Source of the DNA: Paenibacillus catalpae
Lineage (GTDB): Bacteria > Bacillota > Bacilli > Paenibacillales > Paenibacillaceae
Direction of reading: 5' to 3'
Length of the DNA: 64,000 nucleotides
NCBI RefSeq assembly: GCF_900112695.1
Contig: NZ_FOMT01000003.1
Coordinates: 496,001-560,000, forward strand
Of this stretch, positions 35,968 to 44,034 are shown piece by piece. The first letter of the stretch is position 1, and each line of letters opens with the position of its first letter. Below the pieces are notes generated by a model, which did no database searches, had not been told where the DNA came from, and worked only from the letters and a program-made list of their open reading frames with translations. The position numbers and the translations under genes are program-made.

Positions 35968-37623
35968 ATGAGAAAATTTACGTCCACGGTATTGGCTCTA
36001 TTCGTGGCAGCTGGTCTCATGGCGGGCTGCACGGGTAATAACAACGGGAACGCAAACAGTTCTACTGAACCTTCTCCATCCGCAAGCAATACGGCCAGCA
36101 ACGCGCCAAGCGACGCGGCCGAGGGCAAATATCCCGATTATTCGAAAGGTTTTCCAGAGAAAGTCACTCTTCAAATTCCGGTTTATGAACGCGCTTTCGA
36201 AGGCTGGAACGTAACCGACAACTACTATACGCGCTGGATTCAGAAGGAATTTGGCGATAAGTACAACATCGACGTCAAATTCGTGCCGATTACAAGAAAC
36301 AGCGAAGTAACGGACTATGAGCAGCTGCTTGCTTCGCACAAGGCTCCGGACATCATTTTCCACTATGACATGCCTCAAGCACTTGCTTATTACGGCGAGG
36401 ACGTTATGCAGGAGCTGGACTATGATGAAATCGCGAACTATGCTCCAACGTACTGGAAAAATATGAGCGAGACGATCAAGCAGTACGGTATCGTAGACGG
36501 CAAAAATGTATTCTTCTTTGCACAGCGTCCGGCAGTCGATAACTTCACCACGCTGATCCGCAAAGACTGGGTTGAAAAGGTTGGCATGAAAGTAGAGGAT
36601 CTGACCTCCCTTGAGAAATATAACGAAATGCTGGAGAAATGGAAGGCGGCTGGACTTGGTATTGCCGGCGCATCCCTCTTGCAGAACAACTATACCTTCA
36701 ACTATGCCTTCCGTGACTGGCCGATTGATCCGAAATACCGCGCGCTGTATTCCGATCTTGGTGTAGCGGACCTGACTACGAAGGAAACAGAGAAATACCT
36801 GAAGAACCTGAACTACCAATACAATCATGGTCTGATCGATAAAGAATTCTATCTGCGCAATGACGATGCGAAGACGAAAGCGGAATTTGTTGCAGGCAAG
36901 ACAGGCACGTACGGCTTCTATCTCGCCAGCAATACCGACGTGCTGACAGCTACGCTGAAGAACAATCCGGATGCGCAATTTGCGGTACTTCCAGGTACGG
37001 CTGGAGTTCCGGAAGGCAACAAACCCCAAGGCCGTGCTTATTGGCCATTCGGCTTGATTATGGGTATGAACTATGAATCGACGGATGAGGAACGCGCTGC
37101 GGTATGGATGTACCTAGAATGGATGAGCCAGCCGGAGAACCTGTTCTACCTCCAGAACGGCGTTGAAGGTCAGAACTACACGCTGGATGCAGACGGTCTT
37201 GCCGTTAAGAATCCGGATTACAAAGGGGAATCCGTACTGTCCCAGAACAACAATAAAGACTATTTCGCACTCGTCAGTGAAGTTGTGCAATACACGGATC
37301 CGGCAGTAACGCGCAAAGCCTACTTGCAAAACTGGTCGCCTCCAGGCTATGAGTACCTGGCTGAAGATGTGCTGAACAACTTTGAGAAGTACGCGGAATT
37401 CCGTACTCCGGATGCGCTGTTCAGCGTTGTTCTCGAGAAAGTAAACGAGTACAAAGCCGATCTGAACTCCCTTTTCCAGGAGCTTTATGTGAAGATAGCT
37501 CTCGCGCCAGAGGATCAGTTCGATAAAGTCTATGAGGAAGCGAAGAAGACGTATCTGGATGCCGGCTATCAGGAAATTTTGGATGAGAAACAAAAAGCAA
37601 TCGACGCAGGCCAATTTAAGTAA
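35968..37623 (+). CDS. extracellular solute-binding lipoprotein (locus D)
   Basis: 551 residues. Lipobox LMAGC places the lipid on Cys21, followed by a long Asn/Ser/Pro linker. The mature domain is a large oligosaccharide-binding protein; the NGVEGQNYTLDADG segment matches the same place in the locus A protein. The start is ATG 35968, after GGGGG at 9 bases; the in-frame ATG 35938 overlaps no ribosome site. It is third in the operon, after the permeases, and is followed by a terminator that may reduce but not abolish reading into the GH88/105 gene. Confidence 0.93.
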   Translation: MRKFTSTVLALFVAAGLMAGCTGNNNGNANSSTEPSPSASNTASNAPSDAAEGKYPDYSKGFPEKVTLQIPVYERAFEGWNVTDNYYTRWIQKEFGDKYNIDVKFVPITRNSEVTDYEQLLASHKAPDIIFHYDMPQALAYYGEDVMQELDYDEIANYAPTYWKNMSETIKQYGIVDGKNVFFFAQRPAVDNFTTLIRKDWVEKVGMKVEDLTSLEKYNEMLEKWKAAGLGIAGASLLQNNYTFNYAFRDWPIDPKYRALYSDLGVADLTTKETEKYLKNLNYQYNHGLIDKEFYLRNDDAKTKAEFVAGKTGTYGFYLASNTDVLTATLKNNPDAQFAVLPGTAGVPEGNKPQGRAYWPFGLIMGMNYESTDEERAAVWMYLEWMSQPENLFYLQNGVEGQNYTLDADGLAVKNPDYKGESVLSQNNNKDYFALVSEVVQYTDPAVTRKAYLQNWSPPGYEYLAEDVLNNFEKYAEFRTPDALFSVVLEKVNEYKADLNSLFQELYVKIALAPEDQFDKVYEEAKKTYLDAGYQEILDEKQKAIDAGQFK

Positions 37624-37644
37624 TCTCTAGAACAACATTCAAGC

Positions 37645-37667
37645 CCCTGCCGCAAGCGGGGGTTTTG
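37645..37667 (+). terminator. intrinsic terminator, possibly leaky
   Basis: CCCCTGC and GCGGGGG arms (one T-G pair) around CGCAA, then TTTTGG. It lies between the binding protein and the hydrolase genes, so expression of the hydrolase could depend on read-through. Confidence 0.65.
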
Positions 37668-37681
37668 GATTTCCGGGAGGC

Positions 37682-38725
37682 ATGGGGACATTGAAACTTA
37701 ATGCAACTGCTGTAGATTTGAAGCAAATCGCGGGACAAGTGGTGGATTACACCTTCGGGATGGATCTGACATGGGATTGGCCTGGCGGCGTCGCCTTCTA
37801 CGGGGTGAGCCGGGCGTTTGAAGCAACAGGCGAGACGGCTTATCTGGAACGCATGGCTGCCTGGGTGGATGAATATATCGAAGCGGGGCTGCCAAGCTGG
37901 ACGGTGAATACCTGTGCTATGGGGCATATGCTTCTCACCTTGCATGAACATACGCAGGATCAAAAATATCTCGATATTATTATGAGCAAAGTGGATTATC
38001 TGGAGAATAAGGCGCTCCGCTTCGGAGACCGGGTGCTCCAGCATACGGTATCAGCGAAGAATGATTTCCCTGAGCAATGCTGGGCGGATACACTCTTCAT
38101 GGCGGCGTATTTCCTGTTGAGGGTTGGTGTTATGCAGGGTCGCAAGGATCTGATTGAAGATGCCCTTCATCAATTCTATTGGCATATCAATTACTTGCAG
38201 GATGAAGAGGACGGCTTATGGTACCACGGCTACAACCATATCAATAAGGATCATATGTCCGGCATGTACTGGGCGCGCGCCAATGCATGGGCAGCTTATA
38301 CGATGTCGCGGGCAGCAAGAGGAGTGCCGGAAGGCTATCTGTACCCTCCGATGATGCATATTTGGAGCGCCTTGCGGGATCAGCTTGCGGCCATCAAGAA
38401 GCTGCAGAAGGAGGACGGCCTTTGGGGAACGGTGCTCGACTATCCGGAGGCTTACGGCGAAGTATCCGCTACGGCAGGTATCGCAGCAGCAATGGTCATG
38501 CAGAATAACCCCCTTCATGGCAAGTATGTGCAGAAAGCATTGGACGGTGTACTTGCCAACATTGCGAGCAGCGGCAGGGTGCTGAATGTATCCGGCGGAA
38601 CGGCCGTGATGAAGGACATTGACGGATATCTCGGCATCGATAAGAAGTGGGCGCAAGGCTGGGGGCAGGGGCTCGCGCTAGCGCTGCTGACGGCTGTGAT
38701 CGAGAATGAAAAAAGAGCCGTCTAA
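37682..38725 (+). CDS. GH88/GH105 unsaturated glucuronyl-type hydrolase, YteR-like
   Basis: 347 residues, cytosolic, the usual single-domain length. It is an alpha-six barrel with QHTVSAKNDFPEQCWADTLFM, where Asp136 of WAD is the likely catalytic hydrating residue, and GLWYHGYNHINKDHMSG, YWARANAW further on. It hydrolyses the unsaturated uronic acid from lyase-made disaccharides such as those from rhamnogalacturonan I. ATG 37682 is only 1 base after GGGAGG, so the in-frame TTG at 37691 (10 bases away) may be the true start. It supplies the intracellular enzyme for the locus D importer. Confidence 0.93.
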   Translation: MGTLKLNATAVDLKQIAGQVVDYTFGMDLTWDWPGGVAFYGVSRAFEATGETAYLERMAAWVDEYIEAGLPSWTVNTCAMGHMLLTLHEHTQDQKYLDIIMSKVDYLENKALRFGDRVLQHTVSAKNDFPEQCWADTLFMAAYFLLRVGVMQGRKDLIEDALHQFYWHINYLQDEEDGLWYHGYNHINKDHMSGMYWARANAWAAYTMSRAARGVPEGYLYPPMMHIWSALRDQLAAIKKLQKEDGLWGTVLDYPEAYGEVSATAGIAAAMVMQNNPLHGKYVQKALDGVLANIASSGRVLNVSGGTAVMKDIDGYLGIDKKWAQGWGQGLALALLTAVIENEKRAV

Positions 38726-38744
38726 GCAGAAAAAGATTGATTTG

Positions 38745-38776
38745 AACCGCAAGGGCTGTCGCCTTTGCGGTTTTGC
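38745..38776 (+). terminator. intrinsic terminator
   Basis: AACCGCAAGG (38745-38754) pairs with CCTTTGCGGTT (38762-38772) with a one-base bulge, then TTGCTCG. It lies between convergent genes. Confidence 0.65.
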
Positions 38777-38798
38777 TCGTTGCAGGAGTTATCCGGAC

Positions 38799-39416
38799 TT
38801 ACATTTTTGTAAATCTGCGTTCCGTCTTATGCAATTCATGCTGGCGTTTCTCCAGACTGCGATGCTCCATACCGGTGTAGTTATACCACTTCAGCTTGCG
38901 AATCCCCATTTTACGGAATGTTCCCCGAAATAAAATCTTGGTTACGGGATCGCCAAATATCCACTTGTACACGGCATTAGGCGTACTCATAACGGTTAAC
39001 AAGGAGACGCCTTTAAGCTTAGGCATCAGGCTGTAAAAGGGACGGCCTCCCTTTCCTTCATCAAACAAAACGCCTTTCACAAATACTTTGTCGATAAAGC
39101 CTTTTGTAAGCGCGGGCATTGCTTCCCACCAGATCGGGAAAATAAAGATGATATGATCAGCTGCGATCAGCCGCTGTTGATACTGGAGGACAAGCGGGTC
39201 ATTTGTTCTTCTCTGCCGCCACATCGCAAGATCATCTGCCGATGTGACCGGATTAAAGCCGTCAGCATGTAAATCAATGAGATCGATATGATGGCCATTC
39301 GCGGTTAAGCCGCGTGTTGCAGCTGCCAATAACGCAGCAGAGTAGCTTCTTTGATGAACGATATTTTCGGATGCGGCAGCTCCATAGGGATGATCAAAGA
39401 CAATAACAATATTCAC
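38799..39416 (-). CDS. NAD(P)H-dependent oxidoreductase, flavodoxin fold
   Basis: 205 residues. NAD(P)H:quinone oxidoreductase/flavodoxin-2 fold: IVIVFDHPYG as the FMN phosphate loop region, then IIFIFPIWWEAMPALTKGFID, the classical WW-MPA-LKG-ID stretch of the family. It is expected to reduce quinones or electrophiles with two electrons in the cytosol. It is divergent from the MarR-type gene over a 159-base region packed with GAATCAAT half-sites, so its expression is probably repressed by that regulator and released by reactive compounds. Confidence 0.92.
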   Translation of the reverse strand: MNIVIVFDHPYGAAASENIVHQRSYSAALLAAATRGLTANGHHIDLIDLHADGFNPVTSADDLAMWRQRRTNDPLVLQYQQRLIAADHIIFIFPIWWEAMPALTKGFIDKVFVKGVLFDEGKGGRPFYSLMPKLKGVSLLTVMSTPNAVYKWIFGDPVTKILFRGTFRKMGIRKLKWYNYTGMEHRSLEKRQHELHKTERRFTKM

Positions 39417-39443
39417 GAAGGGTCACCTCTGATTGAATTTTGT

Positions 39444-39471
39444 GAATCAATATTGATTCTTTGGAATCAAT
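39444..39471. promoter_or_regulatory. MarR-type operator cluster
   Basis: A perfect 16-bp palindrome GAATCAATATTGATTC (39444-39459) shares its right half with a second inverted repeat ATTGATTC-TTTG-GAATCAAT (39452-39471); a further GATTGAA half-site lies at 39431-39437. This sits between the divergent oxidoreductase and MarR genes, the standard place for a MarR dimer operator. Confidence 0.6.
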
Positions 39472-39575
39472 CATATTATTTTGTTTCCTGGAAGTCAATA
39501 ATGTTTCTATGTATATTTATTTGGTGCCCGATCACTGATATACTACAAGCAGATGATGAATAAGGAGAGCATTCA

Positions 39576-40208
39576 ATGACGCATTCCGCAGAAAAAGAAA
39601 TCCTCCTGAACGAAATGCTAGTTCAGGTAGGTCTTATACAGAAGAAATTTCAATCTGAAGGCGAGGATGAAGAAAAGCGCTGGATGATGGCTCAAACGAA
39701 GGATCCCAAAGCTATTCAATTTCTAAAAGAAACATCGACGATTATGCTGCATGTGATCGATGCAATTGGTGAGATGCAGCCGGTTAACGGGATTGCGATC
39801 TCGAAGCACTTTGGCATTCCAAGAGGCAGCATATCGAAGCTTACGCGCAGGCTTGTTGAACAAGAGGTGATAAACAGCGAGAATTTGCCAGGCAATAAGA
39901 AAGAGGTATGGTTCTCCCTTACCCCCTTGGGCCAAAGCATTTATGATCTCCATAAGAATTTACACGCTCAAATTGGGCAAAATGTCCGGAAATTTCTCGG
40001 CAGGTATAGCATCGAGCAGATGAAATTTCTGTTGCAATGCATGAAGGATACGTCGCAAACCTCATGGGTTGCGGATGAGACGAAGGAGCGTAAAGAAGCG
40101 CCCCAGGAGACCTCCGCCATGAGCGACATGCTGGCGCTGCTTCAGCAATTAGACGACCGCAAGCTAAAGAAGGCGAAGGAGTTAATTCAGGTCGCTTTCT
40201 TTGATTAG
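39576..40208 (+). CDS. MarR family transcriptional regulator
   Basis: 210 residues, longer than the usual 140-170. The winged helix core is at about 50-150 (GIAISKHFGIPRGSISKLTR as HTH, wing with NKKEVWFSLTPLGQ), followed by an extra C-terminal tail rich in charged residues (MSDMLALLQQLDDRKLKKAK). The start follows AAGGAG. It likely represses itself and the divergent flavodoxin-fold oxidoreductase through the palindromes between them. It is the last gene before locus E, closed by its own terminator. Confidence 0.9.
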   Translation: MTHSAEKEILLNEMLVQVGLIQKKFQSEGEDEEKRWMMAQTKDPKAIQFLKETSTIMLHVIDAIGEMQPVNGIAISKHFGIPRGSISKLTRRLVEQEVINSENLPGNKKEVWFSLTPLGQSIYDLHKNLHAQIGQNVRKFLGRYSIEQMKFLLQCMKDTSQTSWVADETKERKEAPQETSAMSDMLALLQQLDDRKLKKAKELIQVAFFD

Positions 40209-40217
40209 TTGGAAGAG

Positions 40218-40248
40218 AAAAGCACGCCGTTTAATGGCGTGCTTTTTT
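40218..40248 (+). terminator. intrinsic terminator
   Basis: AGCACGCC and GGCGTGCT arms around GTTTAAT, then a TTTTTT run. It ends the MarR-type transcript. Confidence 0.85.
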
Positions 40249-40254
40249 AATTTA

Positions 40255-40333
40255 TTACAAAACCTCACTTAATAAATTACATTTTATTAAAAATTCCAGC
40301 AGGTATAATTTTTTACAAGAGCTCACCTTATAA
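40255..40333 (+). repeat. paired 21-bp direct repeat before locus E
   Basis: The segments at 40255-40275 and 40313-40333 (both TTACAA, then CTCAC, then ATAA) agree at 17 of 21 positions and begin 58 bp apart. A TATAAT -10 box (40304-40309) without a good -35 lies between them. It is the only control region upstream of the locus E importer, so the repeats are candidate binding sites for the AraC-type response regulator at 44035. Confidence 0.5.
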
Positions 40334-40353
40334 GGAAAGAGGGATTGATAATA

Positions 40354-41304
40354 TTGAAAGCGGTTTTAGGCAGCGATAGTCAGCGTATCAAAATAAGGAG
40401 AACAAACCGAATCGTTCAAAACCTAAAAAGAGATTATTTGTTATATGCCCTCTTACTGCTGCCAATGGCGTATATCGCGATTTTTAAATATGCGCCAATC
40501 TACGGCGTGCTGATGGCCTTCCAGGATTACAACATTTTTCAGGGAATCAGCGGAAGCGAGTGGGTCGGGCTTGACGTATTCCAGTTCATCTTTCAGCAGG
40601 ACAGCTTTTACCGCGCTTTAAAAAACACGCTTATTCTGAATCTTCTGGATTTGGCTGCAGGCTTCCCGGCACCTATTATACTGGCGATTTTGTTAAATGA
40701 ACTCAGGTTTACGCGCTTTAAAAAATTAACGCAAACCGTTCTGTATCTGCCGCATTTTTTGTCCTGGGTCATTATCGGAGGCATGGTATACCTGATGTTC
40801 TCGTCGGGCGGCATGGCCAATACAATCTTGTCCGGCATTGGTCTTGGCAAAATGGAATTTCTCTCCGACAAAACAAACTGGCTAATCATGTATGTGGCCG
40901 TTGGGATATGGCAGAGTGCCGGCTGGGGGACAATTCTTTATTTGGCTGCTATGATCGGGATAAACAAGGATTTGTACGAGGCGGCAGACATCGACGGGAG
41001 CAGCAGACTTCGTAAAATCTGGCATATTACGTTGCCGGGCATCAAACCAACCATCATCATTCTGCTTATTTTACAGATCGGAAGAATGGTCTCGATCGGG
41101 TTCGACCGGCCGTTCGTAATGGGAAATTCTCTCGTCAGCGATTACTCCGATGTAATAAGCACTTATGTCTATCGGATCGGGATCGGCTCCGGCGATTTTT
41201 CGCAGGCAACGGCTGTCGGATTGTTCCAATCGGTTGTTGGACTGATATTTCTACTATCGGCCAATTACATTGCCAAAAAAATCGGCGAGCAAGGAATTTG
41301 GTAA
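40354..41304 (+). CDS. ABC sugar importer permease, LplB/UgpA type (locus E)
   Basis: 316 residues and six membrane helices (YLLYALLLLPMAYIAIFKYA opens helix 1); EAA loop LYEAADIDGSSRLRKIWHI. The start is TTG 40354, 10 bases after AAGAGGG; an earlier in-frame TTG 40345 is 1 base from it and unlikely. Very close to the locus A permease at 6591, including the GFDRPFVMGN stretch, so loci A and E are paralogous importers. The first codons form a cre-like TGAAAGCGGTTTTA (12 of 14). Confidence 0.92.
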   Translation: MKAVLGSDSQRIKIRRTNRIVQNLKRDYLLYALLLLPMAYIAIFKYAPIYGVLMAFQDYNIFQGISGSEWVGLDVFQFIFQQDSFYRALKNTLILNLLDLAAGFPAPIILAILLNELRFTRFKKLTQTVLYLPHFLSWVIIGGMVYLMFSSGGMANTILSGIGLGKMEFLSDKTNWLIMYVAVGIWQSAGWGTILYLAAMIGINKDLYEAADIDGSSRLRKIWHITLPGIKPTIIILLILQIGRMVSIGFDRPFVMGNSLVSDYSDVISTYVYRIGIGSGDFSQATAVGLFQSVVGLIFLLSANYIAKKIGEQGIW

Positions 41305-41315
41305 AGGGCGTGAGT

Positions 41316-42188
41316 TTGTTGAGCAGATCAAAAACGAATCTCGTAGACATGCTGATTGTTTTATTCATAACGGTGGTTTCATTAACCTGTCTTGTTCCGT
41401 TCTTATATATGATAGCGCTTTCTTTCAGTTCGAATAATGCGATAATATCACAGAAGGTTTCGCTTTGGCCGGTAGAATTTACGCTTGAAACCTATAAAAC
41501 GATCTTGAGCGATAACGACATGATTTATACCCTTGGTTATACCATTGTGCTTACCATTTTGTTTACCGCGTGCTGCATGTTCTTAACCATATGCGCAGCC
41601 TATCCGCTTACGAAGAAAAGATTGATGGGCAGAAATTTTATGTTAACCGCGATGGTGTTCACCATGTATTTCAGCGGAGGACTGATTCCGAGCTATATCC
41701 TGGTGAAAAACCTGGACATGATGAACACGATGAGCAGTCTGATTTTGCCTGGCGCATTGAGTGTTTTTAATATGATCATACTCAAAACCTTCTTCTCGTC
41801 TCTTCCGGAGAGCCTGGAAGAAGCGGCAGCCATTGACGGTTGTAATGAATGGGGCATTCTTGTCAAGGTTGTTCTTCCGTTATCCATGCCTTCAATAGCC
41901 ACATTAAGCCTCTTTTACGCGGTTGACAGATGGAACGGCTTCCAGGATGCGCTGTTTTATATCACAGACAAGAACCTATATCCGATGCAATTAAAGCTGT
42001 ATCAGATTATTACCGCCAACCAGCAGCTGGATTCGCAGCAAGGCGAAGGAAGCATGGGGGCGTTTATCGTTCCGGAATCCTTGAAGGCCGCAAGCGTCAT
42101 GTTTGCTACCGTACCGATCTTGCTGGTCTATCCAAAGCTTCAGAAATATTTTGTTGACGGCGTGATGACGGGGGCTATTAAGGGATAA
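41316..42188 (+). CDS. ABC sugar importer permease, YtcP/UgpE type (locus E)
   Basis: About 290 residues, six membrane helices. EAA loop LEEAAAIDGCNEWGILVKV; C-terminal VDGVMTGAIKG. Four non-ATG starts are possible: TTG 41298 (overlaps the partner's end), GTG 41310, TTG 41316 and TTG 41319. AAAGGG at 41303-41308 best fits 41316 or 41319. It is the paralogue of the locus A gene at 7533. Confidence 0.92.
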   Translation: MLSRSKTNLVDMLIVLFITVVSLTCLVPFLYMIALSFSSNNAIISQKVSLWPVEFTLETYKTILSDNDMIYTLGYTIVLTILFTACCMFLTICAAYPLTKKRLMGRNFMLTAMVFTMYFSGGLIPSYILVKNLDMMNTMSSLILPGALSVFNMIILKTFFSSLPESLEEAAAIDGCNEWGILVKVVLPLSMPSIATLSLFYAVDRWNGFQDALFYITDKNLYPMQLKLYQIITANQQLDSQQGEGSMGAFIVPESLKAASVMFATVPILLVYPKLQKYFVDGVMTGAIKG

Positions 42189-42304
42189 GGCAATCGAATG
42201 GAAAGGTGGTGATCGTTGCCTGATTGCCGGAATGTTATGAACAATTATTGGGGCCAAGTATGATTTCATAAAGACGACGACTAAGAAAAAGTGAGGTTGA
42301 AAAC

Positions 42305-43894
42305 ATGAACAAAAAAATGTTGGTGTTATTGCCCGTTCTTACTTTGTTAGCCAGCGGATTGGCAGGGTGCGGCGGCGATAACAATAATAAAGGGAACCAG
42401 CCGACCGAAGCATCGTCCGATTCAACAGAGACCAAAGGCACTTCAGGCACTCCGGTTACTCTTACGGTAGAAGTATTTGACAGAGGTATACAGGGACAGC
42501 CCGATTTGAACAATAATACCTGGACAAGGTATATTAATGAAAATTTCGGCAAGGCGAATAATGCAGTCGTGAAATTTGTTACGGTTCCGAGATCGCAGGA
42601 GATTGATAAGCTGAACGTCATGATGGCAGCGGACGAAGCGCCGGATATTTCCTTTACTTATGACAGCGCAACCGTATCCCGGTACGCAAAGATTAACGGG
42701 ATTATGCCATTGGACGATCTGCTTGAGAAGTACGGCCAGGATCTGAAAAATTATCTGGGTGAGACCGTTCTTACTTACGGGCAATTCAACGGAAAACAGA
42801 TGGCGATCCCCGCAAAACGAACCTCGCTGGCTTGGATCGGCAGTTTTATCCGGAAGGATTGGCTGGATAAATTAGGACTGCCTGTCCCGACAAACAGGGA
42901 TGAATTGTATAATACTCTCGTTGCGTTCAGAGATCAAAATCCCGGAGGCGTAGACGGCGTTATTCCTTGGGGATTGGCGGCGACCGGCATGAATTACGGC
43001 ACCGGCAATTTGGCCGAGTCTTTCTGGGGTGAGCAGTCGGAGGAGGAATTCGTAACCTCTCCGAATTGGTTAAAGCCCGGAAACAAGGAATCGCTGAAAT
43101 TCCTCAACAAGCTGTACAACGAAAAGCTGATCAGCCCGGATTTTGCGCTGGACAAAACCGCAAAGCAGGCGGACGCAGATGTCACAAACGGCAAAGTCGG
43201 TTTTTTCAGCGCAAACTGGGATTACGCGTTCAGACAGAACATAAGCGAGCCGCTTAAAGCCAATGTGCCTGAAGCCAACTTTGTTCCGATCGATACGTTT
43301 AAAAACGATGAAGGCAAATACAAAAAAATGGTGTACAACGAAAATGGCGTCAATGTCTTTATTCCGAAGTCCAGTAAAAATGCAGAGCTGGCAATCAAAT
43401 ACTTAAACTGGATGGCGAACCCCGACGTGTTATTTTTCCTGCAATACGGGGAGGAGGGAGTTAACCACAAAATGGTTGACGGAATCCCGCAGGTTATTGC
43501 GCAAACCGGCGACAATATGCAAACCAGCCCCCAAAATCTCGACTATACCCTGGTGGTAAACGGCGTTGAGCTAGGAGATCAAGAGAAGAACATTAAGGCG
43601 CTTTCCGCTTCGTATTCCGGATTAGAAGAGACCGCGGTGCAATCTTACAAAATTAATACGACGGACGGTTACACCGCCTTCTTCTACGATACGCCAAATG
43701 AAGCCAACATCAAGTTCGGCAAGACGCTTGGGGATATGAACAAGCAAATGACGGATAAGCTGATTGTATGCAAGCCTTCGGAATTCGACAGCTTGTACGA
43801 CAAGCTTGTTGACGAATATATGGCAGCAGGCGGCAAGGCTGTTATGGAAGAGAATATGAAAATTTACGAAGCGATGCAGGCAAACAAGAAGTGA
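42305..43894 (+). CDS. extracellular solute-binding lipoprotein (locus E)
   Basis: 529 residues. Lipobox LAGC gives lipidated Cys22, followed by an Asn/Glu/Ser/Thr linker. The mature domain starts LTVEVFDRG and runs parallel with the locus A protein over most of its length (KLNVMMAADEAPDISFTYDS; AIPAKRTSLAW; DWLDKLGLPVPT), so the two probably bind related oligosaccharides. GTGAGG precedes the ATG. An imperfect hairpin formed by GGCAATC and GATTGCC lies in the gap after the permeases. Confidence 0.93.
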   Translation: MNKKMLVLLPVLTLLASGLAGCGGDNNNKGNQPTEASSDSTETKGTSGTPVTLTVEVFDRGIQGQPDLNNNTWTRYINENFGKANNAVVKFVTVPRSQEIDKLNVMMAADEAPDISFTYDSATVSRYAKINGIMPLDDLLEKYGQDLKNYLGETVLTYGQFNGKQMAIPAKRTSLAWIGSFIRKDWLDKLGLPVPTNRDELYNTLVAFRDQNPGGVDGVIPWGLAATGMNYGTGNLAESFWGEQSEEEFVTSPNWLKPGNKESLKFLNKLYNEKLISPDFALDKTAKQADADVTNGKVGFFSANWDYAFRQNISEPLKANVPEANFVPIDTFKNDEGKYKKMVYNENGVNVFIPKSSKNAELAIKYLNWMANPDVLFFLQYGEEGVNHKMVDGIPQVIAQTGDNMQTSPQNLDYTLVVNGVELGDQEKNIKALSASYSGLEETAVQSYKINTTDGYTAFFYDTPNEANIKFGKTLGDMNKQMTDKLIVCKPSEFDSLYDKLVDEYMAAGGKAVMEENMKIYEAMQANKK

Positions 43895-43918
43895 TATAAT
43901 GGGTTAGCTTGCTGACAA

Positions 43919-43950
43919 GCCTATGGACTTAAGGGTCCATAGGCCTTTGT
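43919..43950 (+). terminator. intrinsic terminator
   Basis: GCCTATGGAC (43919-43928) and GTCCATAGGC (43935-43944) with a 6-base loop, then CTTTGTC. It separates the importer genes from the two-component genes. Confidence 0.75.
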
Positions 43951-44034
43951 CTATATGAAATGAATAGCTATGATTCGTGCCTGGTTACTGGAATTCCCGC
44001 GATTATGACGAGAAGAACCTATTGGGAGGTACTT

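Noticed and set aside
35998..37029. A 343-codon open frame on the minus strand
   Set aside because: It lies fully inside the locus D binding protein gene, has no ribosome site, and its product has the Arg/Val/Ile-rich composition of an antisense shadow.
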